NCBI GenBank assembly: GCA_963691655.1
Contig: OY829327.1
Coordinates: 84,580,019 to 84,644,018 of the forward strand
Origin: Toxonevra muliebris
Taxonomy: Eukaryota > Arthropoda > Insecta > Diptera > Pallopteridae
Direction of reading: 5' to 3'
DNA length: 64,000 nt
The notes below the pieces were generated by a model. It saw only the letters and a program-made list of their open reading frames with translations, had not been told where the DNA came from and ran no database searches. Positions within the stretch are counted from its first letter, which is position 1, and each line of letters opens with the position of its first letter. The position numbers were made by a program, and so were the translations under genes. Positions 59,701-64,000 of the stretch are shown piece after piece.

Positions 59701-60114
59701 TTGTACAGATGCTCAAAATGGGTTAAGGTGGATAGTTTAATAGCCAATGCTTTCAGCAAACTTAGCACTCTTAGATGCGACTTTAGGTGTATAAATACAT
59801 TTCTAAGTGGATTTAATTTAATAGTTTCAACCAAATACAATAGCATGACATTGTATTTTATTTCTTTTTATTTTTAGAAAATTGCGCAGTACGGTATCTT
59901 TAGAGTAAATATCTCGGTAGCAATCAACTTCATCTCTGTTTGCAAAGTAAACTCCTTAAACTTAGTGAAAATAAAATGGAAAAATTTATAAAAACTTACC
60001 GTGAAAATAGTTCAATATTGAGGAAAACATACTCTCCGCTATCTATCATATTTAACTCCTCAGCTGTTAGCATAATTCGGCGTATTGATTGTGGATCGGC
60101 GCACATGATGACAA
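30954..60114 (-). CDS. Receptor guanylate cyclase, NPR type (5' end outside window)
   Basis: Single-pass membrane receptor that makes cGMP from GTP. Minus-strand exons: 60000-60114, 45542-45686, 42565-42991, 40732-41457, 40390-40554, 32919-33099, 30954-32772. All six junction phases agree, giving about 1190 codons. In order: C-terminal half of the ligand-binding domain, membrane helix, kinase-homology domain, dimerisation helix ([17 protein letters not shown]), cyclase domain and a tail of about 350 residues rich in Asn, Ser and Gly. The extracellular motifs ([28 protein letters not shown]) fit the ANP-receptor-like branch rather than Gyc76C; in Drosophila this would be CG31183, from memory. 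Upstream exons with the signal peptide should lie right of 64000. One intron contains an opposite-strand gene. Confidence 0.92.
32919..33099 (-). CDS. Guanylate cyclase exon: end of pseudokinase
   Basis: Encodes [12 protein letters not shown] and [19 protein letters not shown], the conserved C-lobe ending, then IIRKINK leading to the dimerisation helix. Acceptor ACTTACAG, donor GTAAGT. Confidence 0.92.
33100..33787. other. Intron/upstream region of the nested gene
   Basis: Part of the guanylate cyclase intron and the presumed upstream region of the plus-strand gene starting at 33788. TTTTATAATC (33519) and ATATATAG (33574) are possible TATA-like sites, unproven. Confidence 0.3.
33788..34499 (+). 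CDS. Nested gene exon 1
   Basis: 237 codons plus one base, from ATG to the GTGAGT donor at 34500. Begins [20 protein letters not shown]. Includes Thr/Ser-rich and Gln/His-rich stretches and an Asn/Tyr-rich end (NYNYNMD). If unspliced it would stop at 34505-34507. Confidence 0.6.
33788..39665 (+). CDS. Unrecognised two-exon gene nested antisense in guanylate cyclase intron
   Basis: Two plus-strand exons, 33788-34499 and 39385-39665, join in phase to give a 330-residue protein. The start is the first ATG in frame with a strong fly/animal context (GCCACCATG); the frame is open upstream to a stop near 33640 but has no earlier ATG. Exon 1 ends at AGCA/GTGAGT, a consensus donor, although the frame runs on only two codons to TAA. 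Exon 2 follows a pyrimidine-rich tract and ATGCAG. The junction makes an Ile codon. N-terminal part basic and Ser/Thr-rich with a Gln/His run ([14 protein letters not shown]); C-terminal part acidic then Cys-containing ([20 protein letters not shown]). No signal peptide, clear domain or known family. The whole gene sits inside the guanylate cyclase intron 33100-40389. AATAAA occurs at 39681 and 39788. Confidence 0.6.
34860..35834. repeat. Degenerate interspersed repeat, left part
   Basis: Contains short phrases repeated across the window and common in fly genomes: ACCACACCAAATTTGAACA, GTGGGCGTGGATTAGG, CCGCTAGAGAGCACCACCCA and a second CCGCTAGAAGGCACCTC. The same repeat continues after the hAT-like insertion (38770-39300). 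Confidence 0.4.
35843..38761. mobile_element. hAT-like element, 2.9 kb, in the nested gene's intron
   Basis: The inverted ends TAGTGTTACGTCG (35843) and CGACGTAACACTA (ending 38761) continue inward with several GTATCGATATTTACTCGTA-like copies on both sides. The flanking octamers GACATGAG and GACACAAG agree at 6 of 8 positions, the duplication length of hAT elements. Tips fit the hAT YARNG rule. No transposase frame. A second inverted-repeat element lies inside. Confidence 0.65.
36429..38377. mobile_element. Inverted-repeat element nested inside the 2.9-kb hAT
   Basis: The left end TATACCAAAGAATATATAAT then ATAGAAGGCGCATC pairs with the reverse complement of the right end (TATAACCAAAGAATATACAA then ATAGAAGGCGCATC), about 38 bases. 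Interior non-coding, with another weak inverted pair (about 37198-37225 and 37864-37890). Either an insertion into the hAT or part of a composite foldback. Confidence 0.6.
38770..39300. repeat. Degenerate interspersed repeat, right part, with ~125-bp units
   Basis: Two or three diverged tandem units share GAAAGTTTGTATGTGAAGGC / GAAAGTTTGTTTGTGAAGGC and TGAAACGG(T/C)ATA; spacing about 130 bases. It continues the repeat on the other side of the hAT-like element and carries GTGGGCGTG. Confidence 0.45.
39385..39665 (+). CDS. Nested gene exon 2
   Basis: 281 bases from the acceptor CATGCAG to TGA at 39663-39665. Encodes [40 protein letters not shown] and [18 protein letters not shown]. The composition is protein-like and differs from the surrounding repeat DNA, which supports a real exon. 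Confidence 0.55.
39666..40389. other. 3' flank of nested gene within cyclase intron
   Basis: AT-rich with AATAAA at 39681 and 39788 on the plus strand; otherwise nothing recognised before the cyclase exon at 40390. Confidence 0.35.
40390..40554 (-). CDS. Guanylate cyclase exon: pseudokinase C-lobe
   Basis: Encodes [31 protein letters not shown] and [15 protein letters not shown]. Acceptor TTTTGCAG, donor GTATGC splitting a Glu codon. Confidence 0.92.
40732..41457 (-). CDS. Guanylate cyclase exon: membrane helix and kinase-homology domain
   Basis: Starts with the membrane segment ([20 protein letters not shown]), then the kinase-homology domain with VAIKLIDEH. The catalytic loop reads [13 protein letters not shown], lacking the usual HRD aspartate, while DFG is kept, as expected for the regulatory pseudokinase of receptor cyclases. 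Donor GTGAGT. Confidence 0.92.
41539..42519. mobile_element. Inverted-repeat element in cyclase intron (possibly Transib-like)
   Basis: The left end CACTGTGCAAC and right end (reverse complement) CACTGCACAGC are followed by GCAAAACAGTATCTGGGTTG in both arms and CTCGAGTG further in. The tip CACTGTG resembles Transib/RSS-type heptamers, but no 5-bp duplication is visible. The interior holds the common fly repeat phrases GTATGGGAGGTACTACGCCC and, at 42300-42370, ACAGACAGATGGACGGACAG with CATGGCTAAATCGACTCCGC. Confidence 0.6.
42565..42991 (-). CDS. Guanylate cyclase exon: membrane-proximal ectodomain
   Basis: Encodes [68 protein letters not shown] and the Cys-containing [13 protein letters not shown] just outside the membrane. 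Several N-x-T/S sites. Donor GTAAGT. Confidence 0.9.
42992..44328. other. Cyclase intron sequence, nothing recognised
   Basis: AT-rich intron DNA without a bounded element or exon. Confidence 0.3.
44329..44590 (+). mobile_element. Orphan 3' tail of a LINE related to 48.7-51.9 kb
   Basis: Starts CAGCTGATGATAACATAATC and includes CGCGGATGCGCTCCTCGTGC, GGGCGGGTGAGTAGGT and TTGGGATTCGTCG, then TTAAATTTTCACAC. The same blocks in the same order follow the stop codon of the retrotransposon at 51630-51890. Best read as a severely 5'-truncated copy of that family. Confidence 0.55.
45042..45424. mobile_element. piggyBac-like TTAA MITE (intact ends)
   Basis: TTAA at 45038-45041 and 45425-45428. Tips CCCTCTAGTT / AACTAGAGGG are perfect inverted repeats. 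The body shares GTGGTTTTATGGAGTGGGAA, CCTAAAAGTATTTG and TTTCCTGTTTTTCACAAA with 14645-14951. 383 bp, non-coding. Confidence 0.8.
45542..45686 (-). CDS. Guanylate cyclase exon: ligand-binding domain segment
   Basis: Acceptor TTTTCTACAG, donor GTTAGT. Encodes [19 protein letters not shown] and [18 protein letters not shown]; joins in phase to both neighbours. It is 14.3 kb from the exon upstream, an intron packed with transposons. Confidence 0.85.
45687..46305. other. Cyclase intron sequence, nothing recognised
   Basis: Start of the 14.3-kb intron; no feature supported. Confidence 0.25.
46306..46931. mobile_element. Foldback element with GAGTC minisatellite core
   Basis: Arms of about 200 bases (46306-46505 and 46712-46931) are inverted copies: TATTTGACTCCAGAA at the tip, then CGCCGATTGGTTATTCATTT and GACTGCAAATCTTATGACT. 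Between them (46505-46690) is a string of short units built on GAGTCAATTG / GAAGTCAATTGGAGTC. The GAGTC/GACTC pentamer recurs dozens of times. The 70-codon frame over the core comes from the repeat and is not a gene. Confidence 0.75.
46932..47565. other. Cyclase intron sequence, nothing recognised
   Basis: AT-rich; no bounded feature. Confidence 0.25.
47570..48480 (-). pseudogene. Mariner-type transposase remnant split by a SINE
   Basis: Minus-strand reading from about 48440 down gives [28 protein letters not shown] and [11 protein letters not shown] then [15 protein letters not shown], matching the N-terminal helix-turn-helix region of mariner transposases. Below the SINE (47719-48017) the frame [20 protein letters not shown] then NYV matches the C-terminal end (family pattern W...KCI...GDYV). 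The catalytic middle is absent and stops are present. No inverted ends were fixed. Confidence 0.55.
47719..48017 (+). mobile_element. tRNA-derived SINE with target duplication
   Basis: Starts with a tRNA-like head: an A box matching TAGCCTAGTGG (47717-47727) and a perfect B box GGTTCGATTCC (47760-47770), 33 bases apart. A tRNA-unrelated body of about 220 bases follows and ends in CCAACCTAACCTAACC. Flanks ATCCCCCTCACTA (47706-47718) and ATCCCCTCACTA (48018-48029) form a 12-13 bp target duplication. The head is closest by eye to a tRNA-Glu. It would be transcribed by RNA polymerase III and mobilised by a LINE. Confidence 0.85.
48660..51890 (+). mobile_element. Non-LTR retrotransposon (CR1/jockey-like), nearly intact
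   Basis: Contains one long endonuclease-reverse transcriptase frame followed by a 3' region of about 250 bases that is repeated alone at 44329-44590. There is no room for a full ORF1 upstream, so the copy is 5'-truncated or of a one-ORF type. Exact ends and target duplication were not fixed. Confidence 0.8.
48778..51630 (+). CDS. Endonuclease-reverse transcriptase of the LINE
   Basis: Open for 950 codons. N-terminal apurinic-type endonuclease: [42 protein letters not shown] and LDLIYVND. Reverse transcriptase: [17 protein letters not shown] (motif A), [20 protein letters not shown] (motif B), MFADDVKLF (motif C) and the thumb region [10 protein letters not shown]. All catalytic aspartates seen are present. 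Clade looks CR1/jockey-like; not settled. Oddity: no in-frame ATG occurs before about residue 350. An ATG at 48721 is in the same frame but is cut off by one TAA at 48775-48777 after an 18-codon start with a CxxC. The copy may therefore be inactivated by that single stop, or start by another route. Confidence 0.88.
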   Translation, partial: TEELAILYQNVRGLNSKLNDIYLKSFGCTHQILVFTETWLKPSVFNTEILCDTFQIYRKDRLSKIGGGVLIAVNTLYSSEQIILSDVNHFEFICVRIQLGNRYLFITCSYIPPNSDLYIYLCHVAFIKSIYSKVHENDTILICGDFNLPHVHWNLCNDTQNLIPCSNREYFDEFLDSFSELCLFQLNNLVNKNGKILDLIYVNDTSKFTLSITEPFAKPEDPNHPTLILLYELNSVNNNNRCSYNPPFREKFNFKKANYSKLFKLLSDAKWPSTFDDIDNSVLTFNNILYDSFNLCVPKLKSTPVNENHPVWFNKELKKLKNKKSRSFKLFKRSGNQIDYYHYSLLRHKYQVLSKKCYRDYIEKVKSNIHVDAKAFYDFVNTKRKNVGFPSAMKYKDQVSDDETLVANMFANFFKSTYSSETLNNNNIYKFDPVTYNNIMNPVIHPEDVLEHLKTLKISFTYGADEIPNSILKTCAEFLYLPLFKIFDSSLRKGYFPKSWKRSFIIPLHKNGTKSNVENYRGIAKLSAIPKLFEAIITSQVTHSVKSLISSSQHGFVKGRSTVTNLLELSTNVISGFSNCQQTDAIYTDFSKAFDKVNHDLLIKKLDFYGFPLLLLQWIDSYLRDREQKVIFKNAVSKSIKITSGVPQGSHLGPILFLLFINDLPSVIKHSKILMFADDVKLFKSYNEIEGQNLLRSDLLALNNWCHCNLMSLNLNKCKFIVFSRRQPIFSRYGLDDHELEQVFSFVDLGVTMDTKLTFNLHINSTINKAKGILGFVKRWSKEFNDPYVTKSLYTALVRPVLEYGSAVWSPQYNCYADKLESVQKQFLLFALRSLHWSPSQHLPPYEQRLKLISLPTLRSRRVMLNVMFVTKLLNGYIDSQFLLNEIKINVPNRCSRYPIPIKLDACRTNYAQNNPFHCMCNNFNSLHDIFDISDSLQYIKLNVLNFLNR
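51971..52080. mobile_element. 110-bp hairpin MITE
   Basis: The left arm AGGGCCGTTCTCTCAATGCC then CGGTTAAGCACTAAT pairs with the right arm TTCGGATTAATGCTTAACCG then GACATTGAGAAAACGGCCCT. Arms of about 40 bases leave a loop of about 25 with CTACTACTA. One of the most compact elements here. Confidence 0.7.
52419..53497. mobile_element. hAT-like non-autonomous element with perfect TSD
   Basis: Identical octamers ATCAGCGG flank it (52411-52418, 53498-53505). Ends CAGGGCCGTAGCC and (reverse complement) CAAGGCCGTATTT are inverted and obey the hAT tip rule. G-rich runs just inside both ends (CGGGGGAGG; complement of CCCCCAAAACCTCCCCC). 1079 bp, no transposase frame. Confidence 0.8.
53506..54582. 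other. Cyclase intron sequence, nothing recognised
   Basis: AT-rich without a supported feature. Confidence 0.25.
54583..54716. repeat. Short inverted-repeat element, ~134 bp
   Basis: GAGGTTAACGACCAGA at left and TTTGGTCGTCAACCTC at right are inverted repeats around a non-coding core. Probably a small MITE. Confidence 0.45.
54805..56510. mobile_element. Transib-like element, non-autonomous
   Basis: The ends CACTATGGTCCAAAA and their complement TTTTGGACCATAGTG are perfect 15-base inverted repeats, with GCATAAAGTC matching a little further in. The CACTATG tip fits the Transib consensus, the family from which the RAG1 recombinase arose. The 5-base flanks CAAAG and CAAGA differ by a swap of the last two bases. 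Interior about 1.7 kb, non-coding, with common fly repeat phrases (GTGCCACGCCTACTTCCC). Confidence 0.6.
56516..59999. other. Large AT-rich part of cyclase intron
   Basis: Simple TTTTATTATTATT tract at 58465-58500. A possible TTAA element at 57972-58242 has tips CCCTTCATTT / AATTAAAGGG, but the right target reads TTGG, so it is uncertain. No exon was supported. Confidence 0.3.
60000..60114 (-). CDS. Guanylate cyclase exon: ligand-binding domain segment
   Basis: Acceptor TTCTTGTAG and donor GTAAGT bound 115 bases. Reads [20 protein letters not shown] then [16 protein letters not shown], the core of the natriuretic-receptor-type extracellular domain. First exon of the gene visible in the window. 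Confidence 0.85.
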
Positions 60115-61919
60115 CTACAAGAAACAAAACAGACACAAAACATATGGAACATTATTTTAAAATAAAAAGCTCGAAAACATTTTAATTATTAATTTTCTCA
60201 TAAACCTAACAACAAGCTACACAAATTCATTTGACATTCTCAACACGCTCAGTCACATTAAAATTGGAAGAATTAATTCCCTAGAACAATATTCAATAAA
60301 AGATCCATGACCGCAGTAAACTATTTATTATTTATGTTTTTATTACTATTATTATTTATTTATAAGATAATAAAATATTTACAATGTTGCAATATTTTTT
60401 ATTACAATCTCGACGTCGCGTCGCGTCGCATCGGTTTGTTGAATGACTAATTAAAATAGAAATTAGCGTTTCTTTAATTGAGTTATTGCCATCTCTCTGC
60501 TATATGTAGAATCTAAAATTGTATTTATTTGTAAATTGTTTTTATTATTATTGTTGTTGTTTGTTATATTGTTGGAATGAATAACATGTTGACGCAAATT
60601 GTTGGCGTTCAGCTAGATGCCACAAACAGAAATACACACACATCATGTTTGTGTGTATGTACATATTTATGTATGTTTGAAAAAACGAAACGTGACGTTA
60701 TTATTGGCACAGACAGACTTTGCGGCGTTTCTCTATTAGCAACAAAAATATGGGAAATTCTCTTGTAGAATTAATTATAAATTCACACATAAAGATTACG
60801 TGTGAAAATTTCATTTAAATTTAACTTATACCATTTTATTAATTTATTCATGCGAAATCGTTTTATTAATATTCGTTTCATTACTAAACTCAAATAAATA
60901 AAATGAAAACGGAAAACATAGAAACTGAATATAAATTATTGCATACACTGTAAGGAAAATCATCTTTCCTCGCCACTTCTTGGATACCCATGTATTCAAG
61001 AAGTTTTCTGAATTAAATTTCGGGTCAGTGATCACTGCATATACCATCCCAAAATATTATTACTGCTAAATATGACAAGTGTACAATGTTTGGTACATGA
61101 GAGATAGCTGTTCGTTAGCCCCAGAAAATTATACTTTGACTATTGAAGTAGTTGGCATCAAAATGGCGGGGTTGTGAAGCTCAATCTCTATTGCCCAAAT
61201 TTTGTGCATGAAAATTTTTTAGAATTTTATATATTATTTTGAGAATGCAAAGAACTGCAAAAATCCGCACTCGTGAACAGTGACCTAAAATAGTTCCAGC
61301 ATTCCCATTTGGGTTAAGCTGCAGTGTTATTATACAATTTACAAGTGAGAACAGACCATATGAAGACCTTTTCAACACGAACTATACGTGAGGTGAGTAC
61401 GTGTAGTTAAAAGCTTGTGTCTCTATATGAAGTTAATAGATTTCCGTGTGCTGATTCCAAGACTCTATTACTTAGCTTTTGACCAACTAGATGCCTCATT
61501 TTAATTTTCACATTTTAGTTTGTTCCTTTTATACCATAGCATTAAATAAACAAAATTTGTTTATAAATTAATAAAATAAAATGGCTCATTAGTTATGGTA
61601 AACATTATAAAGTGTTAATGGTGTATTATTTTTCATTTCGTTTATGTGTTTCATTCATAAATCAAGTAATTAAATTAATCAAAAAAAGATTAATTTCATT
61701 AAATATTCAGAAAAATATTTCAAATAAATTGCATTTGAATTTGCACAAAGATATTTTGGCAAAAGCTCAAACAGAGTCAACATAATTTATCAAAAAGCTA
61801 GAAGCCATGAATGAAATATACATACATCGTGGTTTATTAATGCATACACTAGAGACCTGCATGATTGTAATCATACACAGTTACAAGCCACTTGCTAAAA
61901 AACGGATATCATGCATGCA
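60115..61919. other. Upstream cyclase intron or 5' region
   Basis: AT-rich. A short CGTCG tandem (GACGTCGCGTCGCGTCGC, about 60410-60428) stands out as the most CpG-rich spot in this part of the window. No upstream cyclase exon was found here. Confidence 0.3.
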
Positions 61920-61921
61920 TA

Positions 61922-62444
61922 ACGCTCGTATCTTTTATCCGACCAAAAACTGTATATTTCTACCAAAAATTAAAAAAAAACTGTAAATCGATTTGAAAAA
62001 AACTGTATATTTCGCGGTATAAATTTTTTTCAATGAAAATTAACCAGGAAAGCAATTTATCCATCATCTAAATCGTCTTCGTTCTTCATTTTTATATCTC
62101 CTTTTGTAGTTGTATTGAATTTGTGCTTTGAAGAAATTTGACGAAGCGATTCTGGTTTTGCTATGAAGTATTTATATAAATCAATGCATGGATATTTCAA
62201 GTTACATTTGACGATAAGAATCGCCTTCAATGTTTCCACTTCTTTCAAAGGTGTTCTTGCAACGAGTTGCCCTTGTTCTCTGACACGTTTTGCATTGCGA
62301 TTGATAAATTTGAATTTCGTAGTGTTCAAAAATTTTATAGTTTTTTCTTAGTAGAAACGCGGTATTTTGGTAAAAAAGGCGGTATGCGGTTTTGGAGTTG
62401 AAAAAGCGGTATACTACCGCGAAAAACTGTATAGATACGAGCGT
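61922..62444 (-). mobile_element. TA-flanked element with shared internal frame, copy B
   Basis: Reverse-oriented relative of 24615-25057, with TA on both sides (61920-61921, 62445-62446) and tips ACGCTCGTATCT / AGATACGAGCGT. On the minus strand (62057-62329) a 90-codon frame reads KFINRNAKRVREQGQLVART, KEVETLKAIL and, near its stop, NEDDLDDG. Copy A keeps parts of the same reading. At 523 bp it is longer than copy A and appears closer to the intact form. Confidence 0.72.
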
Positions 62445-62446
62445 TA

Positions 62447-62832
62447 TGCATGCAGCATGCAGTACGCAATATGCAAGTATGAATCAAACAGAGTTAAAAC
62501 GAATAAGTCGAACGCAAGAGATTCATGATTGAAAATACCAACGAAGTTCGAAAACATTCCAATCGTTCGCAGTGTACGTATTCATCAAGTTTCACAAGTA
62601 TTCACATATATTCACAATTATTCGATAGTATTCATTCTCAAATATTCGCAAAAATTCGGTAATATTCACAATTATTGTTAAACATTTATATCATATTTTA
62701 TAAACACCACTTTAAATTTTTTCAAGAATTTCTTCAACATTTTCTAACTCTATCTTTACGGCCAATGATTCAAAATTAAATTTGTAGTCCTTCACCACAT
62801 TAACATTACGAAAGTCATAAATGCATGGATAT
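62447..62832. other. Short unassigned stretch
   Basis: Contains runs of ATTCACA / TATTCG-type near-repeats at 62578-62680 (TTCACAAGTATTCACATATA, TTCACAATTATTCG); otherwise nothing. Confidence 0.3.
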
Positions 62833-63076
62833 CGCTCATTTACTAATAGACTGCCATAACTCAAAAAACACGATTTTGCAGAAAACGCGTTTAAAGTTTT
62901 CAAATGACTCCCACTTTGCAGAAAAAAGAAGAAATCTTATAACTCTCACGCGCTGAGTATACAAGATATTAATATGAAATTTTTACACAATATGAAGCGT
63001 GATTCATTCATAATTCTGCATCATTAACCCAAAATTCGTGTTTTATGACTTATGACAGTCTTTTAGTAAATGAGCG
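62833..63076. mobile_element. 244-bp MITE, copy B
   Basis: Same family as 12131-12376: begins CGCTCATTTACTAATAGAC and ends GTCTTTTAGTAAATGAGCG. Flanked by ATAT on both sides, a possible target duplication. Confidence 0.8.
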
Positions 63077-64000
63077 ATATGTAGATTAGATGGCTTATTT
63101 GCTCCATACATTTTGCTAAAGTATTTCAGATCTTCATTGTGACAGCAGAATATAAAAATAGGGTGCTATAAACTGATTAAAATAAAAAAAAATTTATATT
63201 TGTGAAAACTGGATGCGCTACTCCGAAAACCGTGATTTTTAAGGATGTTTTACAATAGGTTTGGGATTTTGTATGGAAAAAGCATTTAACTTGCATATAA
63301 AAGATTTTCAGATATCGATATCTAAAGCGAATGGCGTACCCAGTTTTTTGATACAACTGAAACCAAAACCAGCCCTAGCGCTTAAAGTGACCATTGACCA
63401 CTGCTACCAACTACTAACTTTTAAAATGTTCTCCATACTTAAACGCTTGCGTCAAAATTGTGGATTTATATCAATATGTAATTCAGGTGTCCCCGTATAA
63501 CACGATTGCTAGGTTCGTGTAACATCGCCCTTACACCATCAATTTTTTGATGAATGTTATTTTTTAATACTTTTATCTGCATCTAAGTTTTTCTAACTAA
63601 AAAGTATTTAATTGTATTTTGGGGTGAATGAAAATTCAACAATTGGAATGGAATCGGATGGAACATAATTATAATGACAATATGAGATAATGTTGGTGGA
63701 AATAGCAACAAATTATACAAAAAATATTGCATTTATATATGAAAAACGCCGAAAAATAATTTTTAAAATTTGCGAACTATTAAAATAAGCTCTGCCACTT
63801 TGTTACTTGGCCATTGAATTACCATGTTTTTTAAAAATTATTAAGTAATTTTTTAAACGGCACTCATTTTCACAAACAAACAAAAGCCAAACAACGCAAA
63901 GGGTGGCAAAGAAAAAAATGTATTTAAAAGTTAGAAAAAAGGCTAGTATTTTTCATAAAATATTAGTATTTCCAATAAAATGCAACAGTGTATCTTCAGC
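63077..64000. other. AT-rich right end, nothing recognised
   Basis: A frame at 63261-63500 has no supporting motif or splice context. No upstream exon of the cyclase was identified. Confidence 0.25.

Noticed and set aside
61013..61047. Possible upstream cyclase exon (minus-strand 67-residue frame at 60844-61047)
   Set aside because: No match in style to the receptor ligand-binding domain and no suitable splice sites.
1..64000. CRISPR arrays, operons or bacterial features
   Set aside because: The repeat spacing and gene structure are eukaryotic; no direct-repeat/spacer pattern was seen.

Overview
The window is AT-rich genomic DNA from an insect, most likely a higher fly and plausibly a tephritid fruit fly. 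The reasons are short-exon genes with GT-AG introns, proteins closest in style to dipteran ABCB6/HMT-1 and natriuretic-peptide-receptor-like guanylate cyclases, many TACATA microsatellites, and a very dense load of short inverted-repeat transposons. The species assignment is an inference. No bacterial, phage or CRISPR features are present.

Three protein-coding genes can be built from the sequence. (1) A complete seven-exon ABC transporter of the ABCB6/HMT-1 type lies on the minus strand at 16049-19016 (842 aa after splicing). (2) Seven exons of a receptor guanylate cyclase lie on the minus strand at 30954-60114. They carry part of the ligand-binding domain, the membrane segment, the kinase-homology domain, the dimerisation helix, the cyclase domain and a long Asn/Ser-rich tail; the first exons lie beyond the right edge. 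(3) An unrecognised two-exon gene (330 aa) lies on the plus strand at 33788-39665, wholly inside one guanylate cyclase intron. An orphan exon of unknown family lies on the minus strand at 8593-8795.

The rest is largely mobile DNA. Left part (1-16 kb): several long foldback elements, TTAA-flanked piggyBac-like elements, an inverted pair of about 700-bp elements, and a 3-kb Tc1-like element that has swallowed an RTE-type LINE and a TTAA MITE. Middle (19-30 kb): a decayed mariner-like element, a TA-flanked MITE, a hAT-like element with a perfect 8-bp target duplication, and foldbacks. Within the guanylate cyclase introns (33-60 kb): a 2.9-kb hAT-like element holding a second inverted-repeat element, a GAGTC-rich foldback, a tRNA-derived SINE inserted in a mariner remnant, a nearly intact non-LTR retrotransposon, a second hAT with perfect 8-bp duplication, and a Transib-like element. 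Right end (61-63 kb): second copies of two element families already seen at 12 kb and 24 kb.

The two recognised genes show no functional link. The transporter is expected to act on porphyrins, heavy metals or glutathione conjugates in internal membranes; the cyclase is expected to make cGMP at the cell surface. The most notable local architecture is the nested antisense gene, whose single intron is filled by stacked transposons.
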